Source: UBA1794 sp050946375 (lineage in GTDB: Bacteria > Bacteroidota > Bacteroidia > Bacteroidales > Bacteroidaceae). From it: a stretch of 34,089 nt of DNA. Within the stretch, counting starts at the first letter, position 1. Each line of letters begins with the position of its first letter. The position numbers were made by a program, and so were the translations under genes. Under the pieces are notes generated by a model. It did no database searches. It was not told the DNA's origin and was given only the letters and a program-made list of their open reading frames with translations. The stretch is from positions 1-34,089 of the forward strand of contig JBMNUT010000021.1 in NCBI GenBank assembly GCA_050946375.1, given 5' to 3'. Shown in pieces: positions 1-8,390 of this stretch.

Positions 1-386
1 TGGATATATGAAAAAACATATATTGAATCAGGATGAGAAAGCATAGTAATAGCTTGGATTGGTGCTTTGATTGCAAGCAAGTGAAAGGAATGAAAAGTAA
101 TGCAAACAAAAAAACGAGGATTTACCTAAAAAACCATTTTTGTTCCTGATTTGTTTCTTGTTTCAGAAACAAAATTCATAAACTACTCATTTACAAATGG
201 TTAAATAGTTATATATTAAATTTCCTAGGTTTCAACGTGCTTTGAACAAATAGCAAACGCTATCAATAATCCAATAAGTAGAAACCGCCGCCTCTGCGGC
301 TGCATTTCTGCGTGCAAATATATAGAAAAAGCCGGGGGAAGGCACAATCTTGAGGCGCAAAAGTTCCACCTCAAGTTGGAAAGGTT
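1..386. other. AT-rich non-coding stretch
   Basis: No supportable gene is seen here. The first 230 bases are clearly more AT-rich than the rest of the window, and short reading frames on both strands end quickly. A short frame at the left edge stops at 46-48 and could be the tail of a gene outside the window, but it is too short to identify. A small GC-rich hairpin (GCCGC/GCGGC) sits near 288-301. The base composition fits an accessory or decayed region next to the broken Fic gene. Confidence 0.5.
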
Positions 387-990
387 TTAAAACAAAAAGC
401 CAAATCCTTTCTTTTGGAAGGCTTCGGAACGCTCGATTTCCAAGGAGAGGGATTTCTTCAGTTGCCCGGCCATGAAGTCGAGGAAAGGACGGTTGGTTTC
501 TTCGCCTTGGCATTGGCGCAGGGAAAGGATGTAGGCTTCGCGGTCGTCCTTGAATATCTTGGTGGGGAAGAGGCGGTAAAGAAACTGGATGTAGTTTATC
601 AGCAACCGGGCTGTCCTGCCATTGCCATCTACCCACGGATGAATGCTTACGAAATTAAGGTGGGCGTTGAAACTCAATTCGTATCGCTCCCGGAAGGTGC
701 TCGCCGTCTTTTGCTTCTCCTGCAGTAGGGCGCAAAGTTCCTCTACCTTGACCGGGATTTTCAGATAGTTCATGTAAGAATGCCCGCCCACTCCGGCCGT
801 TACTCCGCACAAGCGGTATTCGCGCCCTTTGAAGAATCGAAAGAACCACCCATCACGTTGTGCAGACTGCCGACAGTGCGCATCAGCGCGGCATCAGAAT
901 CCTTCAATGCAAAGATAAAGAACTTCCGTGCACAGTTCAGGGGAGTTAAAGACAAGGCGTTCTTTCTGTTCAGACTCGCTAAAATTTATG
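387..990 (-). pseudogene. Decayed Fic-domain protein gene (N-terminal part out of frame)
   Basis: The open frame 387-893 encodes the C-terminal part of a Fic domain with an intact signature HPWVDGNGRTAR. This is the loop that carries the catalytic His and the phosphate-binding residues of Fic AMP-transferases. There is no ATG in a sensible place; an in-frame TGA lies at 894-896, and only a TTG (812) or an internal ATG is available. Just upstream, another frame reads SLHNVMGGSFDSSKG, which resembles the helix before the Fic core. It would join REYRLCGV if two bases were removed from the GCGC at about 825-830. Still further upstream a frame reads LCIEG, like the (S/T)xxxE inhibitory helix of Fic proteins. 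I infer a frameshifted and partly deleted Fic gene. The family is secure; the inactivation is probable. Confidence 0.65.
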
Positions 991-1064
991 CCTGAGCAAA
1001 CAAATCCCTCAGGTTTTTACGTTGAGCCATAATATTACTTTTTCTACCCTTTGGCTACCCGGCA

Positions 1065-1100
1065 AAATAAAAACGGCCGCTAATCAAAAGATTAACAGCC
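1065..1100 (-). terminator. Rho-independent terminator after tRNA-Leu
   Basis: On the minus strand an 11-bp stem (two G-U pairs) with a TTTT loop, positions 1100-1075, is followed by GTTTTTATTTT. It lies 8 bases past the tRNA 3' end, as expected for a single-tRNA transcript. Confidence 0.75.
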
Positions 1101-1108
1101 ATTTTGCG

Positions 1109-1190
1109 TACCCAGACCCGGGGTCGAACCGGGATGGGTTGCCCCACTGGTGTTTGAGACCAGCGCGTCTACCGATTCCGCCATCTGGGC
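1109..1190 (-). tRNA. tRNA-Leu (anticodon CAA)
   Basis: The minus strand folds as a class II tRNA of 82 nt. It has acceptor arms GCCCAGA/TCTGGGT, a D-arm with GGCGGAATCGGTAGACGC, and an anticodon stem CTGGT/ACCAG enclosing CTCAAAC, so the anticodon is CAA and it reads UUG. There is a variable arm, and the T-arm carries GGTTCGACCC. The discriminator base is A; CCA is not encoded, so it must be added after transcription. A canonical Bacteroidota promoter lies upstream and a hairpin terminator downstream, so the gene appears to be transcribed alone. Confidence 0.95.
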
Positions 1191-1212
1191 ATTTCTTTTT
1201 CTAAATGCGGGG

Positions 1213-1243
1213 CAAAGGTAATGCTTATCGGCCGAACTTCCAA
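1213..1243 (-). promoter_or_regulatory. Bacteroidota promoter of tRNA-Leu
   Basis: Minus strand: TTG at 1243-1241, then about 20 bases, then TACCTTTG at 1220-1213. This matches the TTG / TAnnTTTG consensus of the Bacteroidota primary sigma factor. The box lies 22 bases upstream of the mature tRNA 5' end. Confidence 0.7.
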
Positions 1244-1314
1244 ACAAACGGGAGAAAAACTTGCCTTTATGACTTTTTCAAAAGAAAAAAACAGCCGCAA
1301 TTCGGGAAAATAAC

Positions 1315-1322
1315 TATATTCG
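1315..1322 (+). promoter_or_regulatory. Possible -7 box for manC
   Basis: TATATTCG differs by one base from TAnnTTTG. If used, the manC transcript has an untranslated leader of about 200 nt that contains the whole repeat at 1404-1465. No clear -33 TTG is seen at the right spacing. Confidence 0.3.
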
Positions 1323-1403
1323 CTTTCACAAAGCCAAGGCGCTTTCGCGCAAGAAGATGGCGGTTTCCACTGAAGGGCACGGCACCCGACCCAAAAAGGG
1401 CCT

Positions 1404-1465
1404 GCGCTTTTCGGAAAAAGTCATGCTACTTACCGAAAAATGCCCCGGCACTTTTCCCGAAACGG
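1404..1465. repeat. 21-nt-period palindromic repeat, copy A (manC leader)
   Basis: About three degenerate units of CTTTTCGGAAAAAGT / CTTACCGAAAAATGC / GGCACTTTTCCCGAA. Read in frame with manC, the units give a seven-residue period (RFSEKVM, LLTEKCP, GTFPETD), which makes manC look longer than it is. It belongs to the same family as the copies near 4763, 8391, 12504, 15303, 18563, 23406 and 31240. Confidence 0.65.
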
Positions 1466-1530
1466 ACTGCCGCCGCGGCCCGGAAAAGGAGAAAGAAAAG
1501 AAGAAAACCATTATAGACCTTAGCAGAATC

Positions 1531-2643
1531 ATGGAAGCGAATTCATCGAACCACTCCTATTGCGTCATACTCTGCGGAGGGCGGGGCAACCGCCTCTGGC
1601 CGCTCAGTCGGGAAGCGATGCCCAAGCAATTCCAAGACTTCCTGAAGGCCGGTGCCTCACAGTTGCAACAGACCTACCGCAGGTTTGCCACCATTTTCCC
1701 CAAGGAGCGCATCCTTGTGGCCACCAACCAAGCCTATCGCGACATCGTGCACGAGCAACTGCCCGACCTGCCCGCCGAAAACATCCTGGAAGAACCCATA
1801 CTGTACGACACAGCCCCCGTATTCATGCGCACGGCTTGCCACATTGCCGCCAAAGACCCGGAAGCCATCGTACTTTTCACCCCCTGCGACCATTACATCG
1901 TAGGCGAAAACGAATTTCTCAACCACGTAATCCAGTGCCTGGACTTCGCCGGACGCAAAAAAGAAGGCCTCGTAACGCTGGGAATCCGCCCGACCAACGC
2001 CGAAACGGCCTACGGCTACATCCAACTGGCCGACACGCCGGAAGAAGGGAACTTCCGCCGCATCAAAGCGTTTACCGAGAAACCCGAAGAAGAGCAGGCA
2101 CGCCTCTTCATCGAGAGCGGTGAATTCTACTGGAACTCAGGACTCATCTTCGGACAGGCCGAGAACTTCATCGAAGAAATCAAGTTCCACCTGCCCGAAG
2201 TGGCCTCCGTCTTCATGCCCGCCTGGGAGAAAAAACTATTTGGCACGGATGAAGAGCAAGAATACGTCGACAAATATTATTCTTACCTGCCGCGCGTATC
2301 CTTCGAGTACGGCGTTATGGAGAAAATATCCAACGCTTACATCCTACCCACCAGCGACTTCGTCTGGACCGACATCGGCACCTGGACCGCACTCTACGAA
2401 CTTTCCGAAAAAGACGCCCAGGGCAATGCCGCCATCAAAGGCTGTAAAGTCATAAGCCGCGAGGCTTCGGGCAACCTCATAGCCCTTCCCGAAGGGAAAC
2501 TCGCCGTCTTGAAAGACCTCGAGGGCTACCTCATCGCAGAAGCCGACGGCATCCTCCTCGTCTGCAAGCGCGACGACCGCCAAAGCCTGCGCGCCCTGCA
2601 AGGCGCCGTCATGACACAAGACGACGGAGAACGCTACCAATAA
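1531..2643 (+). CDS. manC: Mannose-1-phosphate guanylyltransferase
   Basis: This enzyme makes GDP-mannose from mannose-1-phosphate and GTP, supplying activated mannose and fucose precursors for cell-surface glycans. The product is 370 aa, the length of the nucleotidyltransferase alone, without the C-terminal phosphomannose isomerase domain of bifunctional ManC. The pyrophosphorylase signature LCGGRGNRLWPLSREAMPKQF begins about residue 13, and FTEKPE, YWNSGLIF and WTDIGTW follow in the family order. The frame is open from 1357, but residues before ATG 1531 are a translation of the repeat leader and do not resemble the family, so I start at 1531. queA follows 30 bases later on the same strand and is probably cotranscribed. 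Confidence 0.9.
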   Translation: MEANSSNHSYCVILCGGRGNRLWPLSREAMPKQFQDFLKAGASQLQQTYRRFATIFPKERILVATNQAYRDIVHEQLPDLPAENILEEPILYDTAPVFMRTACHIAAKDPEAIVLFTPCDHYIVGENEFLNHVIQCLDFAGRKKEGLVTLGIRPTNAETAYGYIQLADTPEEGNFRRIKAFTEKPEEEQARLFIESGEFYWNSGLIFGQAENFIEEIKFHLPEVASVFMPAWEKKLFGTDEEQEYVDKYYSYLPRVSFEYGVMEKISNAYILPTSDFVWTDIGTWTALYELSEKDAQGNAAIKGCKVISREASGNLIALPEGKLAVLKDLEGYLIAEADGILLVCKRDDRQSLRALQGAVMTQDDGERYQ

Positions 2644-2673
2644 AAACCAACTGCGCCGTAACATCAGACCACA

Positions 2674-3897
2674 ATGGACACACGACAAATTCAAATCAAA
2701 GACTTCCAATACGAGCTTCCCGAGGCGCGCATCGCAAAATACCCCCTGCCCCGCCGCGACCAGAGCAAGCTCCTCATCTATAACTCCGGGACGATCGAAG
2801 AAAAGCACTTCTTCAATCTCCCGGAGCTCTTGCCTTCCGGCACATTACTCGTGTACAACAACACGAAAGTCATACTTGCCCGGCTCCACTTCCGCAAGGA
2901 AACCGGCGCACTCATCGAAGTCTTCTGCCTGGAGCCTTACCGCCCGGCCGACTATGCCCTCTCCTTCCAGCAAAAAGGCAGTGTGGAATGGCTCTGCATG
3001 GTAGGCAATCTGAAGAAATGGAAAGGCGGCGTGCTCAAGCGCACGCTCACTTTGGGCGACGGGCGGAGCGTCGAGCTCTGCGCCGAGCGGGGCGAATGCC
3101 ACGGGACGAGCCACATCGTACGATTTTCGTGGGATGATTCCAGCCTTTCATGGGCAGATTTGCTGGACAGCGCGGGTGAATTGCCCATCCCCCCCTATCT
3201 GAACCGGGAAAGCGAAGAGCGCGACAAGGAAACCTACCAGACCGTCTACTCACGCATCAAAGGCTCCGTGGCCGCGCCTACGGCAGGGCTGCACTTTACG
3301 CCGGAAGTACTGGCCGAACTCGACCGCAAAGGCGTCGAGCGCTGCGAGCTTACGCTGCACGTAGGCGCAGGAACGTTCCGCCCGGTCAAGAGCGAATCCA
3401 TCGGGGAGCATGACATGCATACCGAATGGCTGAGCGTCAGCCGGAAATCGCTGCAACAACTCATCGACCACGGGGCGCAGGCCACGGCAGTAGGCACCAC
3501 TTCGGTACGGACGCTGGAGAGCCTTTACTACATAGGCTGCATCCTGCACCGCAATCCCGAGGCGTCGGAAGAAGAACTGCACATACCGCAATGGATGCCC
3601 TACGAGGGAACCGCCCAAGAGGAGCTGCCGCCCACCGAAGCCTTGCAGGCCATCGTCGACTATCTCGACCGCCACGGCATGGAAGCCTTGCACAGCGCCA
3701 CGCAAATCATCATCGCGCCGGGCTACAAGTACCACATCGTTCGGAAAATGATAACCAACTTCCATCAACCGCAGAGCACCTTACTCCTGTTAGTGTCGGC
3801 CTTCATCGGAGACGACTGGCGGAAAGTGTACGACTACGCCCTGCAACACGACTTCCGGTTCCTCAGCTATGGCGACTCCTCGCTGCTGATTCCGTAA
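2674..3897 (+). CDS. queA: S-adenosylmethionine:tRNA ribosyltransferase-isomerase
   Basis: QueA transfers the ribosyl group of SAM onto 7-aminomethyl-7-deazaguanine in tRNA, making epoxyqueuosine at wobble position 34 of GUN-anticodon tRNAs. The 407-aa product has the expected series of motifs: LLVYNNTKVILARL near residue 60, SVAAPTAGLHFTPEVL near 197, LHVGAGTFRPVKSE near 227, AVGTTSVRTLESLYY near 270, and MITNFHQPQSTLLLLVSAF near 358. The start at 2674 gives the usual N-terminus (IKDFQYELPEARIAKYP). It lies 30 bases after manC, with no visible terminator between them, and converges with crcB, whose stop is 9 bases away. Confidence 0.95.
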   Translation: MDTRQIQIKDFQYELPEARIAKYPLPRRDQSKLLIYNSGTIEEKHFFNLPELLPSGTLLVYNNTKVILARLHFRKETGALIEVFCLEPYRPADYALSFQQKGSVEWLCMVGNLKKWKGGVLKRTLTLGDGRSVELCAERGECHGTSHIVRFSWDDSSLSWADLLDSAGELPIPPYLNRESEERDKETYQTVYSRIKGSVAAPTAGLHFTPEVLAELDRKGVERCELTLHVGAGTFRPVKSESIGEHDMHTEWLSVSRKSLQQLIDHGAQATAVGTTSVRTLESLYYIGCILHRNPEASEEELHIPQWMPYEGTAQEELPPTEALQAIVDYLDRHGMEALHSATQIIIAPGYKYHIVRKMITNFHQPQSTLLLLVSAFIGDDWRKVYDYALQHDFRFLSYGDSSLLIP

Positions 3898-3906
3898 GAC
3901 CGGAGT

Positions 3907-4302
3907 TCAGAAAAACGAAGCAACCCTATGGCCGGCCCATACGGCGGCCAGCCCCGCCCCGAGCGAAAGGGCGGCATAAAGGGCAAAGAGCGCCCCTTGC
4001 CCACTGCGCAAAAGAGCCAGCATTTCGGAAGAAAAGGTGGAGAACGTCGTAAATCCTCCGCAAAAACCGGTCGTCAGCAGCAGCAACACGTCGGCCGAGA
4101 GGCGGCAGCGCGCCGCCAGACCGTAGCAGAATCCGATTAAAAGACAGCCCAATACGTTGACGAGCAGCGTGCCCCAAGGGAAAAACGCGGGCCACTGCCC
4201 GCCCCAGCGGGCCTCGCTCCAGCGGCGCAGGCAGGCCGAACAGAGAAAACGGCAGCAACTTCCCGCGCCGCCTCCCAGGAATACAATCAACAACTCCTTC
4301 AT
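3907..4302 (-). CDS. crcB: Fluoride ion channel CrcB/Fluc
   Basis: CrcB/Fluc is a small dual-topology membrane channel that exports fluoride. The 131-aa product has four hydrophobic segments and the family signatures GGGAGSCCRFL at the N-terminus, GTLLVNVLGCLLIGF in the second helix and TTGFCGGFTTFSTFSSE in the third, which supplies the Phe and polar residues of the pore. The start overlaps the gldH stop (ATGA), so it is translationally coupled as the last gene of the metF-to-crcB string. No fluoride riboswitch is visible, as there is no leader of its own. Confidence 0.92.
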   Translation of the reverse strand: MKELLIVFLGGGAGSCCRFLCSACLRRWSEARWGGQWPAFFPWGTLLVNVLGCLLIGFCYGLAARCRLSADVLLLLTTGFCGGFTTFSTFSSEMLALLRSGQGALFALYAALSLGAGLAAVWAGHRVASFF

Positions 4303-4910
4303 AACCGCTTCGCAAGGCGCAGCCCCACGTCCTCAATCCCCTGCAGGGGCTGTCCATTCATCAGGTGATATACTTTACAGCGCAGCGTCCCCCGCCGCAC
4401 GAAGCGCAACGTGCGCAGCGGAAAGGCCGAGACGCGCAGACTTCCCCAGCCGGTTCCGAGCCATTGCCCCCGCTCATCGGCCAGGGGATAGCGCACTATC
4501 TCGTGACGCACGGGCGAGTCGCCCGCCGCGCTGCGGTACGTCCAGTCGATAGCGAGAAACAATTCGCGGAAAGGGTAGCGCACCGAGTGGCGCACTTCGG
4601 CATAAAAGACATAGTCGGGCACGCTGTCGCGCACCGGAATCTCGAACAACAGCGTGTCGCCCGCCGCCCAACCCTTCTCCGGGACGCGCTGGAAACGGTG
4701 GAACACCGTGTCGCGTTCGCACGACACGGCAGCAGGCAGCAGCAAAAGCAGCAAGGCTATTGCCGAAAAGTGCCGCGCTTTTCGGAAAAAGTGCCGGCAC
4801 TTCTCCCGAAGAGTGCCAGCGGTTTTCCGAAAGGCGCGGCCACTCTTATTCGCGGCTGCCGGCCTGAGCTGCAGGACGCTCCTGCTCTTTCTGTTTGCGG
4901 GAATTGTCAT
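4299..4910 (-). CDS. gldH: GldH-like lipoprotein with repeat-derived N-terminal leader
   Basis: The mature part (from Cys64 to the end, about 140 aa) matches the GldH lipoproteins that lie next to ricT in Bacteroidota. GldH is needed for gliding in Flavobacterium; its job in non-gliding gut species is unknown. The hydrophobic core IALLLLLLPAAVSC is a clear lipobox. The oddity is the start. The only ATG in frame (4910) lies 65 bases inside ricT and gives a 50-residue leader before the hydrophobic core, and residues 23-49 of that leader are a translation of the 21-nt repeat. No ATG, GTG or TTG lies between the ricT stop and the core. Either this long leader is used or a rare start codon is. Confidence 0.7.
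   Translation of the reverse strand: MTIPANRKSRSVLQLRPAAANKSGRAFRKTAGTLREKCRHFFRKARHFSAIALLLLLLPAAVSCERDTVFHRFQRVPEKGWAAGDTLLFEIPVRDSVPDYVFYAEVRHSVRYPFRELFLAIDWTYRSAAGDSPVRHEIVRYPLADERGQWLGTGWGSLRVSAFPLRTLRFVRRGTLRCKVYHLMNGQPLQGIEDVGLRLAKRL
4763..4840. repeat. 21-nt-period palindromic repeat, copy B (inside gldH leader)
   Basis: Four units are readable: CCGAAAAGTGCCGCGCTTTT, then CGGAAAAAGTGCCGGCACTT, then CCGAAGAGTGCCAGCGGTTTT-like and CCGAAAGGCGCGG. It contains the 14-nt perfect palindrome AAGTGCCGGCACTT. The outer arms GCCGCGCTTTTCGG and CCGAAAGGCGCGGC pair over 14 bp with one G-U. It is the cleanest tandem copy in the window and overlaps the 5' part of gldH. Confidence 0.8.
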
Positions 4911-6162
4911 TTTTGCGCGAAGCCTTATTGCGTTTTCCGTTTTTCCGCGGCCGTTCGTCGCGATTGTTGCGGCGTGCCCCCTCGTCGCCCTGCGGGTTCT
5001 CGGGAGCTGCGGCCTCCACTTTTTCGGCCGCAGGCTGGCGGTTTTCGCGGGCAGCGCGGTTCTCCTTGCGCGACTTGCCGCCCCGCTTGCCGCCTTTGCG
5101 CTTGTCGAAGCGCGTCAGGCTCTCCTGTTCTACGAGGTCGACGGGCGAGGCTGCCTGCGGTTCTGCGGTAGAAAGGTCGACGAGCGACTCGGGCTTCTCG
5201 CCGCGGCGGTTCATATTGATGATTTCAAAGGCGCGCCGCGCAGAAATCGTCTGCGCATTGGCCGCAAAGTTCTTGTCCGTTGAGTAAGTGATCTGCCCCG
5301 TCAGGATATCGGCCTTGAAGAAATAATACGTTCCGCTGTCGCGCGTTTCCAAAGTTATCTCGCGCGAGGGGAGGCGCGCACCGGCTTCCATGTATGTGTC
5401 CACCTCATAGTTGAGACAGCACTTCAGTTTTGCGCACTGCCCGGCCAGTTTCAGCGGATTCAGCGAGAGGTCTTGGATACGGGCGGCGTTGGTCGAGACG
5501 GAAACGAAGGTGCTCATCCACGTTGCGCAGCACAGTTCGCGGCCACAGGGGCCTATTCCGCCAATGCGCCCTGCCTCCTGGCGCGCACCGATCTGCTTCA
5601 TTTCGATACGTACGCGGAAGGCTTCGGCCAGAACCTTGATAAGCTGGCGGAAATCCACCCGGTCGTCGGCGATATAGTAGAAGATGGCTTTGTTTCCATC
5701 GCCCTGGTATTCTACGTCGCCTATCTTCATTTTCAGCCCAAGGTCGAGGGCTATCTGGCGGGAACGTATCATCGTTTCGTGCTCCTTCGCCTTGGCTTCC
5801 TCGTATTTCTCCATGTCTACGGGTTTGGCCTTGCGGTAGATGCGGCGTATTTCCATGCCCGGTTTGCAGCGGTTCTTGCGCATCTGGAGCGGAACCAACC
5901 GCCCCGTCAGCGTAACGGTGCCTATGTCGTGCCCCGGCGATGCCTCGACGGCCACGATGTCCCCCTTGGACAAATCCAGATTGTTGCTGTTCAGATAGTA
6001 GCCCTTGCGGGTATTTTTAAACTGAACCTCCACCAGATTACACTCCAAGTCGCTCTCCGGCAGGTCGGCGAGCCAGTCGAATGTATGCAATTTATCGTCG
6101 ATTCTCGAGCAACCGCGCGCGCAAAGCCCGCCACTGCCGTTCGCTAATTTATAATCGTTCAT
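4846..6162 (-). CDS. ricT: RicT/PSP1-domain protein
   Basis: The PSP1 (YaaT/RicT) family; in Bacillus RicT forms an Fe-S-containing complex with RicA and RicF that helps RNase Y maturation of mRNAs. The 438-aa product has the family core with the conserved cysteines GPCGRELCCATW and GQCAKLKCCLNYEVDTYME at about residues 200-255. A Lys/Arg/Glu/Gln-rich, probably disordered tail follows from about residue 330, typical of the Bacteroidota form. The tail overlaps the gldH start by 65 bases. holB lies 53 bases upstream on the same strand. The role in Bacteroidota is inferred from the family only. Confidence 0.9.
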   Translation of the reverse strand: MNDYKLANGSGGLCARGCSRIDDKLHTFDWLADLPESDLECNLVEVQFKNTRKGYYLNSNNLDLSKGDIVAVEASPGHDIGTVTLTGRLVPLQMRKNRCKPGMEIRRIYRKAKPVDMEKYEEAKAKEHETMIRSRQIALDLGLKMKIGDVEYQGDGNKAIFYYIADDRVDFRQLIKVLAEAFRVRIEMKQIGARQEAGRIGGIGPCGRELCCATWMSTFVSVSTNAARIQDLSLNPLKLAGQCAKLKCCLNYEVDTYMEAGARLPSREITLETRDSGTYYFFKADILTGQITYSTDKNFAANAQTISARRAFEIINMNRRGEKPESLVDLSTAEPQAASPVDLVEQESLTRFDKRKGGKRGGKSRKENRAARENRQPAAEKVEAAAPENPQGDEGARRNNRDERPRKNGKRNKASRKNDNSRKQKEQERPAAQAGSRE

Positions 6163-6215
6163 TGCTTTTTGTTTTAAAGGTTGGTGTATATATGGTTTAT
6201 GCCCGGCAGCCCTCG

Positions 6216-7349
6216 CTACCGATGCCTGATGAGTGCTGCTATCCGCAGGGCAAGATCGAAGAAAATCATCTTTGCGTTGACGTTCTGTTCCACGTGCTTC
6301 TGCGCGGAATCCAGCTCTTCCATCATGCCGATGCAGTTGTTCTCGTTGATAAAAGGTGCGAAGCGCACGGCAAAGTGTTGCTCCGCCGGGTTCATGTAGA
6401 CCATCTCCGGGCGGTGAAAGTTATAGACGAAATTCTCACGCACCATGCGCTGCCCGTAGGAAAGGAACGCCTTTTCGCGCTCGCGCGGCAGGTCGGCCAG
6501 CTTCTCGCTCCAGGCCTTCAGGCCGCGGGCGTTGCGCATATAGGCCAGGCGCATCAGCTCTACGAAAAGGTCGAAGTAGGACTTTTCCTCGTCCGAGGCA
6601 TGGATGAGGGCCACCGCCTCTATGAAGTCTCCGCCCGACATGCGGGCTGCCGCCTGAGCGGCGGCTGGCTCCAGGGCAAAACGGCTGCACAGGGCTTCCG
6701 CAATCTCCGCCTCGCCGAGCCGCGGCACGCGGATGCGCTGCGTGCGACTCACGATGGTCGGGAGCAACTGTTCCGGCGATTCGGACACAAGGAGGAAGAC
6801 CGACTGCCCGGGAGGCTCCTCCAAAAGTTTCAGAAGTTTATTGGCACACGAAGCATTCATGCGCTCCGGATACCAGATGATAACCACCTTATAGCCGCCC
6901 GTGCTGCTCGTTATGCTCATTTTGCGCACCAGGTCGGCCGCTTCTCCTGCATAAATCTGTGCCTGCCCCTTGGCCCCCATGGCATCCAGCCAGGCATTCA
7001 GGCGCACATACGCCCCGCCGCGCAAAAACTCGCGCCACTCGGGCAACCAATGGGAGCTGAGGGAATCGTCGGCCTTGGTGCGGGCATTCTTCTTTTGATT
7101 GGGGTAAACGAAGTGTAAGTCGGGATGCTCCAGCCGGTCGGCCGCGCGGCAGGCGGGACAAGTGCCGCACGCGTCTTCCGCCGAGCGCTGGGGGCAAAGA
7201 AGATAGTGGGCATAGGCAAGGGCAAGGGCCAGCGTGCCATAGCCCGGCGCGCCGCAGAAGAGCATGGCGTGCGGCACGCGCCCTTCGAGCGTTTCGCGCC
7301 GCAGTTTGTCTTTCAGCGCCTGCTGTCCTATGACCTCGGAGAAATACAT
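6216..7349 (-). CDS. holB: DNA polymerase III delta' subunit
   Basis: Delta' is the structural clamp-loader subunit that helps load the beta clamp at replication forks. The 377-aa product starts MYFSEVIGQQALKDKL, as DnaX/HolB proteins do. The P-loop reads GAPGYGT, without the lysine needed for ATP hydrolysis, as expected for delta' rather than gamma/tau. A four-cysteine zinc module (CPQRS...CGTCPAC) follows at about residues 52-66, and a SRTQRIRVPRL sensor region is present. It is followed by ricT and preceded by metF with a 19-base gap, so it is probably in one operon. Confidence 0.9.
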   Translation of the reverse strand: MYFSEVIGQQALKDKLRRETLEGRVPHAMLFCGAPGYGTLALALAYAHYLLCPQRSAEDACGTCPACRAADRLEHPDLHFVYPNQKKNARTKADDSLSSHWLPEWREFLRGGAYVRLNAWLDAMGAKGQAQIYAGEAADLVRKMSITSSTGGYKVVIIWYPERMNASCANKLLKLLEEPPGQSVFLLVSESPEQLLPTIVSRTQRIRVPRLGEAEIAEALCSRFALEPAAAQAAARMSGGDFIEAVALIHASDEEKSYFDLFVELMRLAYMRNARGLKAWSEKLADLPREREKAFLSYGQRMVRENFVYNFHRPEMVYMNPAEQHFAVRFAPFINENNCIGMMEELDSAQKHVEQNVNAKMIFFDLALRIAALIRHR

Positions 7350-7368
7350 TCGTCTCGTCCTGATGCCG

Positions 7369-8328
7369 CTAATAGATGGCTTTTGCTATGGCGCGGATAC
7401 TTTCTGCCGCACCCATCGAATAGAAGTGGATGCTCGGCACGCCGTGGGCCATGAGTTCTTTGCACTGATGTATGCCCCATTCCACGCCGAAGGCTGCCGC
7501 CTCGGCGTCGGTCTTGCAGCGCAAGATGCCATCGACCATGTCTTGCGGGAAATCCACGCGGAAGGTCTTCGGCAAGATGCTGAGCTGTGCCAGACGGGTG
7601 AAGGGCTTTATGCCGGGGATGATGGGCACCGTGATACCCGCCTTGCGGGCACGCTCGACAAAGGCAAAGTATTTCTGATTATCATAGAAGAGTTGCGTGA
7701 CGGCATACTCCGCGCCCAGCTCAACCTTGCGCTTCAGCCAGTAAAGGTCACTCTCCGGATTGGGCGATTCCTCGTGCTTTTCCGGATAACAGGCTACGCC
7801 GTAGCGGAAAGGCGGCATGGGATGCTTGATAGGCTCGCCGTCTTCGAAGATTCCCCGGTTGAAACGGTTGATTTGCTCCTCCAGTTCCGTGGCATGGGCA
7901 TGCCCCTCCGGCTCGGGGATGAAGCGGGCCTCGTGGGGCGCCTTGTCGCCGCGCAGGACGAGCAGGTCGGTAATGCCGAGAAACTGCAGGTCGATGAGCA
8001 CATACTCCGTCTCTTCGCGCGTAAAGCCGCTGCACAGGATGTGCGGAACGATAGGTATCCCGTAGCGGGCCTTGAGGGCCGCAGCCACAGCCACCGTACC
8101 CGGCCGGCGACGCAGGCGCAGGCGACGGTAAGCACCGGGCTCGGAATCGACCGGACGGTAGACGTATTCACTCCGGTGCGTCGTGATATTTATATATTTC
8201 GGGTCGAACTCGCGCAACAAATCGACCGTCTCGAAGAGCTTATCCATACTCGCCCCCTTGAGCGGAGGCAGCACTTCGAAGGAAAAGGCCGTGCCCTTGT
8301 TCGCCTGAATCAAATCCAAAATAGCCAT
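7369..8328 (-). CDS. metF: Methylenetetrahydrofolate reductase
   Basis: MetF is the FAD enzyme that reduces 5,10-methylene-THF to 5-methyl-THF, the methyl donor for methionine synthesis. The 319-aa product is the single-domain bacterial form. It has FSFEVLPPLKG near residue 15 with the catalytic Glu, YINITTHRSEY near 45, GIPIVPHILCSGFTREETE near 91, and a TQLFYDNQKYFAFVERAR segment near 210 followed by IPGIKPF. It is the first gene of the minus-strand string metF-holB-ricT-gldH-crcB. A candidate promoter lies at 8363-8370. No SAM riboswitch structure was recognised in the short leader. Confidence 0.95.
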   Translation of the reverse strand: MAILDLIQANKGTAFSFEVLPPLKGASMDKLFETVDLLREFDPKYINITTHRSEYVYRPVDSEPGAYRRLRLRRRPGTVAVAAALKARYGIPIVPHILCSGFTREETEYVLIDLQFLGITDLLVLRGDKAPHEARFIPEPEGHAHATELEEQINRFNRGIFEDGEPIKHPMPPFRYGVACYPEKHEESPNPESDLYWLKRKVELGAEYAVTQLFYDNQKYFAFVERARKAGITVPIIPGIKPFTRLAQLSILPKTFRVDFPQDMVDGILRCKTDAEAAAFGVEWGIHQCKELMAHGVPSIHFYSMGAAESIRAIAKAIY

Positions 8329-8362
8329 TCTTATAGAGTTTCCCTGAAATTTATGCAGGCTA

Positions 8363-8370
8363 CAAAAGTA
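8363..8370 (-). promoter_or_regulatory. -7 box for metF operon
   Basis: The minus strand reads TACTTTTG, a perfect TAnnTTTG box, 35 bases upstream of the metF ATG. A -33 element is weak (TTTC near 8386). Confidence 0.45.
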
Positions 8371-8390
8371 AACAATAAAATTGAAATTCA

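Noticed and set aside
1404..1465. Possible CRISPR array from the 21-nt repeats
   Set aside because: The units are contiguous or degenerate, without unique spacers of constant length, are scattered over 30 kb, and no cas genes are present.
1357..1530. Longer manC start at 1357
   Set aside because: The extra 58 residues are a translation of repeat copy A and charged linker; the family signature begins about 13 residues after ATG 1531.
7210..7260. holB thought to be broken because the P-loop lacks Lys
   Set aside because: Delta' subunits normally lack a working P-loop, so GAPGYGT is expected.
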